A stretch of DNA of 11,609 nt from Fimenecus sp045532175 (GTDB lineage Bacteria > Bacillota > Clostridia > Oscillospirales > Acutalibacteraceae), in NCBI GenBank assembly GCA_045532175.1, contig JAZSFK010000011.1, positions 1 to 11,609 of the forward strand. The letters are read 5' to 3'. The position numbers were made by a program, and so were the translations under genes. How positions within the stretch are numbered: position 1 is the first letter of the stretch; each line of letters opens with the position of its first letter. Shown here piece by piece: positions 5,620-11,609 of this stretch. The notes under the pieces were generated by a model. It worked only from the letters and a program-made list of their open reading frames with translations. It ran no database searches and had not been told where the DNA came from.

Positions 5620-6834
5620 TTATTTATAATATTTGCTAAATAGTTCCCCCATAGAAATATCTAATCCACAATCTTTCAACATTTGTTCTCGTTGGGCATA
5701 TAATTTGTTTAAGACGTTCAACCTAACAGCATCCGAACCCATATGAATTGCAGAATGGCAATTAGGACATAGACTGACAATGTTTTCGACTCTATCAAGA
5801 TTAACATTAAAGTCTTTTTGTGCACTCATAGGTATGAAATGATGCGCTTCCATATAAGGTTTTCCTAATTTTGATGTAAATGTATTGTGTTCGCTACGAT
5901 TGTGTTCACATTCGTAGTTAGCCAACTGCAAAGCAGTTTTACCAATACGAGCATTTGTCTTATATTTTACTCCTTTAGACGTTGATGATGTCTCCGGCAT
6001 ACGATTATTAGCTTTAATAAAAGCTTGAGTATTTGTATCATAGCCAAACGAAGAAATAATTTTTTCTTGTTGTTCACTGTCGCCATCTAAAACATCTACA
6101 GAATTAATTGTGAATATAACCTCTGGCTTCTTATTATAAATGTCCAGATTAGCAATTAGTTTCCCATAATTATCTTTCGCATATGCAGATAACGAATATT
6201 CCCCTTTATTAAAATCAAGAATACCCATGTTCTGTAAAAATTTCGTGAATTTGACATCTTTATACTTGTTAGATAATTCCACGGGGAATTCTCTTTCCAT
6301 GGCAACTCCGTTGTTCCATTCAATCAATGCATCATGATAAGATATTCCAATATCATGCGTGATATATATGAGATACTTAAAACCATTTATGGTGATTTTA
6401 TCAATATCCTTCAATGCTTTTAATAAAAGCTTTGGTGGGTCGATGTTGGAATCACTAGATTCTATGGCTGTATTATTCCTGCCAAAAGAATCATTCACAA
6501 TAGACTCAATGAGGAATTGACGTTGCAATGCTATATCATTTTGTAAATAAGCATTAAAAAAGCGAATACCCCTGTTTGTAATTTTCGCCTTTCTGCCTGG
6601 ATAATCACGATAAACCAATCCAAAGTATCTTGTTAACTCAGATTGTTTTACAAGATATGCACTATCTTTTGCTCCTTTAGATAAAGATGGTACTAACTCT
6701 TGTATTCTTATTTTATAATCGTGGTTTGAAACCCATTCCTCGTTATGTTTATATGCATCATAATAAATCTGAAGCGATGCATAAAACACATCAAGACGTG
6801 CAGTTTGTTTTGGCATAATTAAAACATTCGACAT
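5620..6834 (-). CDS. HNH endonuclease, probable restriction enzyme of the module
   Basis: The 404-residue protein has a C-terminal HNH nuclease domain (about 307-365). The HNH core is seen as EAHHFIPM (H331, H332), N351, and LCPNCH (H360); C309, H316, C356 and C359 could bind a structural zinc. Metal-dependent DNA cleavage is expected. The first 300 residues carry no motif I can name, but a segment around residues 60-105 (LTRYFGLVYRD through ITNRGIRFF) suggests a winged-helix-like DNA-binding part that could read the target. ATG 6834 has GAGG 8 bases upstream and a promoter just before it; an in-frame ATG at 6894 lies within that promoter. It converges with the two cytosine methyltransferases, the usual arrangement of a type II or IIS system. 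It could alternatively be a nuclease specific for modified cytosine, but then two adjacent cytosine methyltransferases would be self-damaging, so a cognate restriction role is preferred. Confidence 0.83.
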   Translation of the reverse strand: MSNVLIMPKQTARLDVFYASLQIYYDAYKHNEEWVSNHDYKIRIQELVPSLSKGAKDSAYLVKQSELTRYFGLVYRDYPGRKAKITNRGIRFFNAYLQNDIALQRQFLIESIVNDSFGRNNTAIESSDSNIDPPKLLLKALKDIDKITINGFKYLIYITHDIGISYHDALIEWNNGVAMEREFPVELSNKYKDVKFTKFLQNMGILDFNKGEYSLSAYAKDNYGKLIANLDIYNKKPEVIFTINSVDVLDGDSEQQEKIISSFGYDTNTQAFIKANNRMPETSSTSKGVKYKTNARIGKTALQLANYECEHNRSEHNTFTSKLGKPYMEAHHFIPMSAQKDFNVNLDRVENIVSLCPNCHSAIHMGSDAVRLNVLNKLYAQREQMLKDCGLDISMGELFSKYYK

Positions 6835-6865
6835 TTCTGTTACCTCTGTTTTTATAATTTTTTTA

Positions 6866-6894
6866 ATAGTAGCATAAATTTTGCTATAAATCAA
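6866..6894 (-). promoter_or_regulatory. Promoter of the HNH endonuclease gene
   Basis: On the minus strand, TTGATT (6889-6894) and TACTAT (6866-6871) are 17 bases apart, with TGC before the -10 as an extended element. The predicted transcript start lies near 6859, leaving a leader of about 25 bases before the ATG at 6834. Confidence 0.65.
6870..6886. promoter_or_regulatory. Imperfect dyad in the HNH promoter spacer, candidate operator
   Basis: TAGCA (6870-6874) and TGCTA (6882-6886) form an inverted repeat around an AT-rich 7-base centre. It covers the spacer and touches the -10 box, a typical repressor position. It does not resemble the TTTTGGCG array in front of the methyltransferase operon, so the regulator may differ. 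The regulatory role is inferred. Confidence 0.4.
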
Positions 6895-6918
6895 ATAGAA
6901 TCATGACTTATATTTTCT

Positions 6919-6968
6919 CTCCCTCTGTCATTTTCTGCGAAAATGACAGCTCCCTCGTCAGAGGGAGC
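6919..6968. repeat. Compact double-hairpin element (MITE- or REP-like)
   Basis: CTGTCATTTTC (6925-6935) pairs perfectly with 6939-6949 around TGC, and GCTCCCTC (6949-6956) pairs with GAGGGAGC (6961-6968) around GTCA. In addition CTCCCTCTG (6919-6927) is an exact inverted copy of 6959-6967, so the whole element has 9-base terminal inverted repeats with an inner hairpin. It resembles GAGGGAG-ended intergenic repeats that I recall from many Clostridia genomes; that recollection is not verified. It lies 11 bases past the argS stop and may fold in the argS transcript, but it lacks a proper T-tract after the hairpins. Confidence 0.65.
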
Positions 6969-6978
6969 CGAAGTGGTT

Positions 6979-8724
6979 TTACATTGATTCCGGTGTGCTA
7001 ATGCTGAATGTTGTAAGAATATTTGTAATTACGTTCATAACACAGGTGCAAAGGTAGAGACGAGCCTGCATAAGAGCTTCGTCTTCCACAGCAACTCGGC
7101 AAGCGTTGTAGAACTTGTGGAAAAGTGTTGCAAGGTCAATGCAATAACGGGTAATTTTTGCGGGGTCATAGTTCTTTGCAGAGTTCACAATTTCTTCTGT
7201 AAGGGATGCAAGGTGACGGATAAGTTCGATTTCTTCAGGTGCTGTAAGGAGTTTGAGTTCATCCTTTGTGCAGTCACGAACTGTTACACCGTCTGACTCA
7301 ATCTTACGGAGAATACTGTGGATACGGGCATTTGCGTACTGACAATAGTAAACAGGGTTCTGGCTTGACTGCTCAACCGCCAAATCAAGGTCAAAATCCA
7401 TCTGTGAGCCCGGTTCACGCATATTGAATAAGAAGCGCACTGCATCAACAGGGATATCTTCAAGCAAGTCAACAAGTGTGATTGCCTTACCTGTTCTCTT
7501 ACTCATTCTTACAACCTCGCCGTCACGGGTAAGGCGAACAAGTTGCATTAAAATTATGTCAAGACGGTTGCTGTCAAGGTCAAGTGCTTCAAGAACGCCC
7601 TTAAGACGAGCAACGTGACCGTGGTGGTCAGCACCCCAGATGTTAATAGCCTTGTCAAATCCGCGGGTAACAAGCTTGTTTTTATGATAAGCAATATCTG
7701 CTGCAAAATATGTCGGGTTACCGTTCTGACGGATAAGAACATCATCTTTAAGCTCAAGTTTGTCGATTTCTTCCTGTGTTTTACCCTGACGTGTAAGGAT
7801 TTCGGTCTGCACCTTGGTATTATTGTACCAGACTGCACCGTCTTTTTCGTATGTCAAGCCTTTATTTGTGAGATAATCAATAACTTCTTTAACTGCACCG
7901 CTGTTATGAAGCTGACTTTCTTTAAACCATGTGTCATATTCAATACGGTACTTAGCCATATTGGCTTTCATATTATCGATATTTTTAGGAAGAGCAAATT
8001 CAACAAGAGCCTTTCTTCTTTCGTCTTCACTCTTATTCATATATTCGTCACCGTAAACATCGGCAAACTGCTGTGCTCTTTCCTTGATGTCTTCACCGTG
8101 ATAGCTGTCTTCGGGAAGTACTACTGCATCTTCACCCTTGTAAATCTGCTGATAACGAATATCAAGTGAAAGACCGAATTTTTCAATCTGATTACCTGCG
8201 TCGTTGATGTAGAATTCTCTTTCTACATCATAACCTGCCATATCAAGCACTGCTGCAAGACAGTCACCCAAAGCACCGCCACGGGCATTACCCATGTGCA
8301 TTGGGCCTGTTGGGTTAGCAGAAACGAATTCAACATTGATTCTCTTGCCCTCACCGTAGTCACTTCTGCCGTAATCCTTGCCCTTTGCCTTAACATCAAG
8401 CAAAATATCAGCATAAAAATCCTTTGAAAGTGTAAAGTTTACAAATCCTGCTCCTGCAACTGTGCAAGAGTCAAAATATGAGCCGTCAAGTTCAATATAT
8501 TTTGCAACTAAATCTGCAATCATCTTTGGTGCACGGCGGAAAACCTTTGCACAAACAAATGCGATATTTGATGAATAGTCGCCGTTATCACGATTTGCAG
8601 GTACTTCGATATTGAACGCAGGAATCGGTTCTGCGGGGATTTCGCCCTGCGCAACTGCCTTACCAAGCGCATCAACAATAAGTGTATGTAATTCGTTAGT
8701 AGCCTGTTTAACTAATTTAGACAT
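6979..8724 (-). CDS. argS: Arginyl-tRNA synthetase
   Basis: This 581-residue class I synthetase charges tRNA-Arg with arginine using ATP in the cytoplasm. The N-terminal part (about 1-110) matches the Arg-specific additional domain. The HIGH signature appears as HMGN (143-146) in an ANPTGPMHMGN segment, the arginine-site region includes GADHHGH (364-370), and the KMSKS loop appears as MSKRTG (407-412). The C-terminal DALR anticodon-binding domain includes NPVYYCQYANAR (456-467) and ends with the expected TPESM. Length is normal for the family. The ATG at 8724 lies 2 bases after the stop of the DUF1934 gene, with GAGGAG 8 bases upstream inside that gene's end. It is the last gene of an operon with ddl and the DUF1934 gene. 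No T-box is present, as expected for an internal gene. Confidence 0.97.
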   Translation of the reverse strand: MSKLVKQATNELHTLIVDALGKAVAQGEIPAEPIPAFNIEVPANRDNGDYSSNIAFVCAKVFRRAPKMIADLVAKYIELDGSYFDSCTVAGAGFVNFTLSKDFYADILLDVKAKGKDYGRSDYGEGKRINVEFVSANPTGPMHMGNARGGALGDCLAAVLDMAGYDVEREFYINDAGNQIEKFGLSLDIRYQQIYKGEDAVVLPEDSYHGEDIKERAQQFADVYGDEYMNKSEDERRKALVEFALPKNIDNMKANMAKYRIEYDTWFKESQLHNSGAVKEVIDYLTNKGLTYEKDGAVWYNNTKVQTEILTRQGKTQEEIDKLELKDDVLIRQNGNPTYFAADIAYHKNKLVTRGFDKAINIWGADHHGHVARLKGVLEALDLDSNRLDIILMQLVRLTRDGEVVRMSKRTGKAITLVDLLEDIPVDAVRFLFNMREPGSQMDFDLDLAVEQSSQNPVYYCQYANARIHSILRKIESDGVTVRDCTKDELKLLTAPEEIELIRHLASLTEEIVNSAKNYDPAKITRYCIDLATLFHKFYNACRVAVEDEALMQARLYLCTCVMNVITNILTTFSISTPESM

Positions 8725-8726
8725 CC

Positions 8727-9146
8727 TTATTTCTCCTCAATATATATAATCATTGTGTTTTCTGATACAAATCCGTTATTAAAATCAAGCGAATATCTCA
8801 TTTTGAGAACTGCTCCGTTTTCGTCCCTTGAGAAATCAACCTGATTTCCGTAAATACCCATTGTCAATTCACCATAAGGTGTTTTGTAGAATGTGTGATG
8901 ACGTTTGCCTTTTTCAACCATCATTTCAGAGCTGAACTGACCATTACGTACGATGCTTACGATACTGTTTTCGAAAACTGTTATTGTTGTTTCTTCGGGA
9001 CCTGTTTCTTCATTATTCTCAATATATTCAATTATATTCTTGTTGCCATCATAAGTAATACAACCTAAAACGGACATTTCACCTGCGTGGTCACCATTTT
9101 CAGTGCGTTGCTTACTGACAATTTTTATAACTGCGTTTGTTCTCAT
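8727..9146 (-). CDS. DUF1934 (YwiB-like) protein
   Basis: The 139-residue protein begins MRTNAVIKIVSKQ and ends MIIYIEEK. Its pattern of alternating strands, with the TVFENSIVSIVRNG and FYKTPYGELTMGIYGNQV segments, fits the DUF1934 family, whose members adopt a small beta-barrel of lipocalin-like shape and have no established function. In Bacillus subtilis the family member ywiB lies directly beside argS, and the same order is seen here. The start ATG at 9146 overlaps the ddl stop in an ATGA sequence, with AAGGA 9 bases upstream; an in-frame ATG at 9188 would lie inside ddl without a clear binding site. Two bases separate its stop from the argS start, so it is translationally packed within the operon. 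Confidence 0.85.
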   Translation of the reverse strand: MRTNAVIKIVSKQRTENGDHAGEMSVLGCITYDGNKNIIEYIENNEETGPEETTITVFENSIVSIVRNGQFSSEMMVEKGKRHHTFYKTPYGELTMGIYGNQVDFSRDENGAVLKMRYSLDFNNGFVSENTMIIYIEEK

Positions 9147-10222
9147 TGTGCAAATTCCTTTTCCCATTTTTCCATAGCTAATGTGCAAAGCTTATCAATC
9201 AAATCACCATAGGAAATTCCGGCTTTATCCATAAGCATCGGGTACATACTGATATTTGTAAATCCGGGAAGAGTGTTTGGCTCATTCAAAAGCACTGCAC
9301 CATCAGAATATCTTACAAAGAAGTCAACTCTTGCAAGACCTGAACAACCCCAAGCCTTATATGCTTTGATTGCCTTTTCCTGAACTTCCTTAATCTTATC
9401 TTCACCGATTCTTGCAGGGATATGAAGACCACTATCGGACTCATATTTTGCCTCAAAATCGTAAAATTCGTTACTTGGCTCGATTTCGCCGACTGCACCT
9501 GCAAACGGCTCGTCATTACCCATTACAGCACATTCAACCTCTGCACCGAGAATTGCTTCTTCAACAACAACTCGCGAATCAAATTGCAAGGCATAATCAA
9601 GTCCACGCTGAATTTCCTCAAGTGTTTTTGCCTTAACAACACCAACGGATGACCCTGCATTTGCAGGTTTGATAAATACGGGAAGACCTAAATATTCTTT
9701 GCATTCTCTTGCAAATTCTCTGCCACGACGTTCAAAGTCGTATTTTGTTATGTATTTCCACTTTGCCTGCTGAATTCCGTTAATATCGCAGATTGCATTT
9801 GTCATAGCCTTATCCATACAAACGGCAGATGCCATTGTGTTACAGCCAACATAAGGAATACCCGCAATTGTAAGAAGACCTTGCATTGTGCCGTCCTCAC
9901 CGTTTTTTCCGTGCATTACAGGGAAACAAACATCAATTCTTATCTTCTCATACCCGCTTTCGTTGAAAACAATAATTCCACGGTCTGCACGGTCAGTTGA
10001 AATAACCGCTTTTTTAAGATTGGCTTTGTCCTCAAACCAGCCATCCTTAGGAAGATTGTTGAAATCTCCTTCGTAAAGGAACATTTCACCCTGTTTGGTA
10101 ATTCCCATCATAATTACATTGTATTTATCTTTTGGTATGTTTCTAATCACGGATGTTGCAGAAACGCAGGAAACATCGTGCTCAGAAGAGACGCCACCAA
10201 AAATTATTAAAGCATTTTTCAT
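9143..10222 (-). CDS. ddl: D-alanine-D-alanine ligase
   Basis: This 359-residue ATP-grasp enzyme joins two D-alanines to the dipeptide that ends the peptidoglycan stem, in the cytoplasm. Seen are GGVSSEHDVS near the N-terminus (E14 as the usual substrate-binding acid), HGKNGEDG (104-111), FIKPANAGSSVG with the ATP-binding lysine K185, YDFEAKY (254-260), which fits D-Ala rather than D-Lac specificity, ARVDFF with R298 and D300, and LNEPNTLPGFT with metal ligands E314 and N316. The proline at 315 replaces the usual I or V. The length matches the longer DdlA-type ligases. The start at ATG 10222 follows an AGGGTGAT site; an ATG 24 bases upstream (10246) lacks one. It is the first gene of the ddl-DUF1934-argS operon. 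Confidence 0.95.
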   Translation of the reverse strand: MKNALIIFGGVSSEHDVSCVSATSVIRNIPKDKYNVIMMGITKQGEMFLYEGDFNNLPKDGWFEDKANLKKAVISTDRADRGIIVFNESGYEKIRIDVCFPVMHGKNGEDGTMQGLLTIAGIPYVGCNTMASAVCMDKAMTNAICDINGIQQAKWKYITKYDFERRGREFARECKEYLGLPVFIKPANAGSSVGVVKAKTLEEIQRGLDYALQFDSRVVVEEAILGAEVECAVMGNDEPFAGAVGEIEPSNEFYDFEAKYESDSGLHIPARIGEDKIKEVQEKAIKAYKAWGCSGLARVDFFVRYSDGAVLLNEPNTLPGFTNISMYPMLMDKAGISYGDLIDKLCTLAMEKWEKEFAQ

Positions 10223-10274
10223 ATCTATCACCCTATAAAAAGTCATAATACTACATTTTAATAGTTTTCATTAT

Positions 10275-10303
10275 ATTTTATCACAATATATTTAACTAAT
10301 CAA
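10275..10303 (-). promoter_or_regulatory. Probable promoter of the ddl operon
   Basis: On the minus strand, TTGATT (10298-10303) and TAAAAT (10275-10280) are 17 bases apart. The transcript would begin near 10268 with a leader of about 46 bases. The AT-rich surroundings make other matches possible, including a TATAAT just downstream without a good -35. Confidence 0.5.
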
Positions 10304-10325
10304 TTATAATATTCACAAATTTTTA

Positions 10326-10354
10326 ATGACAAAACGAAATAAATGTGTTATATT
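10326..10354 (+). promoter_or_regulatory. Promoter of the 10395-11246 gene
   Basis: ATGACA (10326-10331) and TATATT (10349-10354) are 17 bases apart, with TGT in front of the -10 as an extended element. The predicted start near 10361 gives a leader of about 34 bases. It is divergent from the ddl promoter, with the two -35 boxes about 22 bases apart. Confidence 0.6.
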
Positions 10355-10394
10355 ATATGGGATACATAAAATTTTACGATTTGAGGTATAAAAA

Positions 10395-11246
10395 ATGCTC
10401 AACAGAAATGATGCTCTTAACCTTGTTTTAAAGGGCTGTGCAGAAAAATTTGAACAAATTGGGTTTGCTTCCGGTACAGTTTGTGAGAACGGAGACGAGG
10501 CTTACGTGGATTTCACAAAGGATGATATTACCATTCGTCTTTTAAGCCACGACAACCTTCTTGATGTTACAGAAAAAGCAGGTGACGGTGATTTTGTTAA
10601 AACAGAATCAAACCTTCTTGATTTAGAGGAATTTGAGGAAAAAGATATTAAATCTCTCTGCAACGAAATCTGTGACACAGTAAGTACATCTTACGGAAAA
10701 AAAGCTCGTCAGGTTGCTCAAAAGAAAGCTCCGCAGACAATCTCAAAATCCGCTGCTAAGAATGGTACGGAATATGATGCAAACACACTTGCAAGTCGTA
10801 TTTCTACTCTTTATCCTGAACTTAAGGATGCTTACAAAGAGAATTTCCAGACTTATGATGAGTTTTTGGGTGACGATTTCTTTGTAAACCATGCTAACAA
10901 GTACATTATGGAAACAATCCGTGGCAACGACAAACAGCAGATGAAAAAACTTTTCAAGATTTTAAGTGAAATCTATGAAAATGGTTCAAACGATGTTCAG
11001 GACCTTGTTGTTGTAACAATTTTAGGTGAAATCGACAACGACGAAAAGCTTCTTGCAAAATGTCGTGAAGAAATCACAGACGAGGACTTCTATGAAACAC
11101 TTGTGGCAGTTAACAAGTATCTTGCTTCTCCTGCAGGTAAAAAAGCAAAAGAAAAAATGAAAAACCCTCCTGCCTACAAGCCACCAAAGAAAAAACAGGG
11201 TATGATGGCACAGGCTATGCAAAACTCAATGCAACAACAGAGATAA
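10395..11246 (+). CDS. Conserved-looking cytoplasmic protein of unknown function
   Basis: The 283-residue protein has no signal peptide or membrane segment. The first 95 residues alternate strands and helices (YVDFTKDDITIRLLSHD in the strand region) and look like a small alpha/beta domain. A charged, lysine-rich linker (about 102-125) follows, then an all-helical part (about 130-245) that begins ASRISTLYPELKDAYKENF and contains FLGDDFF. The last 40 residues are low-complexity, rich in K, P, M and Q. The helical part resembles what I recall of the DUF7674 family, but I am not certain. ATG 10395 follows GAGG with 8 bases of spacing. It is a single-gene unit with its own promoter and terminator. 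Codon use matches the housekeeping genes rather than the R-M block. Confidence 0.8.
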   Translation: MLNRNDALNLVLKGCAEKFEQIGFASGTVCENGDEAYVDFTKDDITIRLLSHDNLLDVTEKAGDGDFVKTESNLLDLEEFEEKDIKSLCNEICDTVSTSYGKKARQVAQKKAPQTISKSAAKNGTEYDANTLASRISTLYPELKDAYKENFQTYDEFLGDDFFVNHANKYIMETIRGNDKQQMKKLFKILSEIYENGSNDVQDLVVVTILGEIDNDEKLLAKCREEITDEDFYETLVAVNKYLASPAGKKAKEKMKNPPAYKPPKKKQGMMAQAMQNSMQQQR

Positions 11247-11265
11247 AAAGTACAAAACATAATGA

Positions 11266-11302
11266 AAGGCGGTTCACTGTAAGGTGAACTGCCTTATTTC
11301 TT
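11266..11302 (+). terminator. Rho-independent terminator after the 10395-11246 gene
   Basis: Bases 11266-11277 pair with 11284-11295 in a 12-bp stem that has one G-U pair and a 6-base loop. The stem is followed by ATTTCTTT, a moderate T-tract. It begins about 20 bases after the stop codon. Confidence 0.8.
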
Positions 11303-11360
11303 TGAAATATTATGATACAGAGTCATACAAATTCAATTCTGTTGACTTGTATTTTTTGTA

Positions 11361-11393
11361 AAACAAAAAGAGCAGGTTTTTACACCTGCTCTT
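11361..11393 (-). terminator. Rho-independent terminator of the gap gene
   Basis: AAGAGCAGGT (11368-11377) pairs perfectly with ACCTGCTCTT (11384-11393) around a 6-base loop. On the minus strand the hairpin is followed by TTTGTTTT. It lies about 21 bases past the gap stop codon. Confidence 0.88.
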
Positions 11394-11414
11394 ACTTTTA
11401 TATACTTTTTAGAA

Positions 11415-11609
11415 TTAAAGTTCTGCGAAGTATTTGATTGTTCTAACCATCTGTGATGTGTAGCTGTTTTCGTTGTCATACCAAGAAACAACCTGTACTT
11501 CATAGAGGTCGTCAGCAATCTTAGCAACCATTGTCTGTGTTGCATCGAAGAGTGAACCGTATTTCATACCGATAACGTCTGAAGAAACGATTGGGTCTTC
11601 GTTGTAGCC
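11415..11609 (-). CDS. gap: Glyceraldehyde-3-phosphate dehydrogenase, C-terminal end only
   Basis: Only the last 64 residues are in the window, running from GYNEDPIVSSDVIG to the stop at 11415. They match the C-terminus of type I GAPDH, the glycolytic enzyme that oxidises glyceraldehyde 3-phosphate to 1,3-bisphosphoglycerate with NAD and phosphate. The family-typical SLFDATQT and SWYDNENSYTSQMVRT segments are present; the latter includes the conserved asparagine and tyrosine near the NAD site. The catalytic cysteine and the start lie outside. Codon use is that of a highly expressed gene. It converges with the gene at 10395-11246, and each has its own terminator in the gap between them. Confidence 0.95.
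   Translation of the reverse strand, partial: GYNEDPIVSSDVIGMKYGSLFDATQTMVAKIADDLYEVQVVSWYDNENSYTSQMVRTIKYFAEL

Noticed and set aside
6835..6894. An upstream in-frame ATG that would add 20 residues to the HNH protein
   Set aside because: The promoter -35 and -10 boxes lie within this stretch, and a well-spaced GAGG supports the ATG at 6834.
7615..8169. A 184-residue open frame on the plus strand inside argS
   Set aside because: It lies wholly opposite a clear argS coding region, has no convincing ribosome binding site, and its hydrophobic, cysteine- and phenylalanine-rich product looks like an antisense shadow.
11325..11352. AT-rich imperfect hairpin ATACAA...TTGTAT followed by T residues on the plus strand
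   Set aside because: The stem is weak and interrupted, and a stronger terminator for the plus-strand gene already lies at 11266-11302.

Overview
The window looks like chromosomal DNA from a low-GC Clostridia bacterium, probably an anaerobic gut lineage near Ruminococcaceae/Oscillospiraceae. This rests on the paired GGGtGRT and IscU-like genes, a ddl/DUF1934/argS cluster that recalls the ywiB-argS neighbourhood of Bacillus, strong GGAGG-type ribosome binding sites, and sigma-A-like promoters with 17-base spacers. The exact genus is inference.

Layout. 1-1602: a minus-strand pair, an IscU/NifU-like Fe-S scaffold followed by a GGGtGRT-family protein that runs off the left edge, with a good promoter in front. 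1685-2879: two single-gene minus-strand units, each with its own promoter and terminator: a small lipoprotein and a zinc-ribbon membrane protein. 3069-6894: an AT-rich accessory block that reads as a restriction-modification system. 6919-6968: a compact inverted-repeat element. 6979-10303: a minus-strand operon ddl - DUF1934 - argS with overlapping or abutting genes. 10326-11303: a divergent single gene of unknown function with its own promoter and terminator. 11361-11609: the 3' end of a type I glyceraldehyde-3-phosphate dehydrogenase gene on the minus strand, with its terminator.

The restriction-modification block is the most interesting part. A 52-residue ribbon-helix-helix (RHH) protein with a TTG start, too short for ordinary ORF listing, heads an operon of two paralogous cytosine-5 DNA methyltransferases. 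All three reading frames overlap (20 and 35 bases). In front lie three perfect tandem copies of the octamer TTTTGGCG that abut the -35 box. This arrangement suggests an RHH controller protein that binds direct repeats and regulates its own operon. An HNH nuclease gene converges on the operon from the other side. It has its own promoter, with a different dyad symmetry in the spacer, and shares a bidirectional terminator with the methyltransferase operon. The module sits between housekeeping genes and uses AT-rich codons (AGA, ATA) unlike argS or gap, which points to horizontal acquisition. The two methyltransferases could each protect one strand of an asymmetric recognition site; this is an inference.

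No tRNA, rRNA, CRISPR array, transposase gene or recognisable riboswitch was seen. There is no gene-free stretch longer than about 320 bases. The longest gap, 2823-3139, holds promoters, the octamer repeats and otherwise featureless AT-rich DNA.
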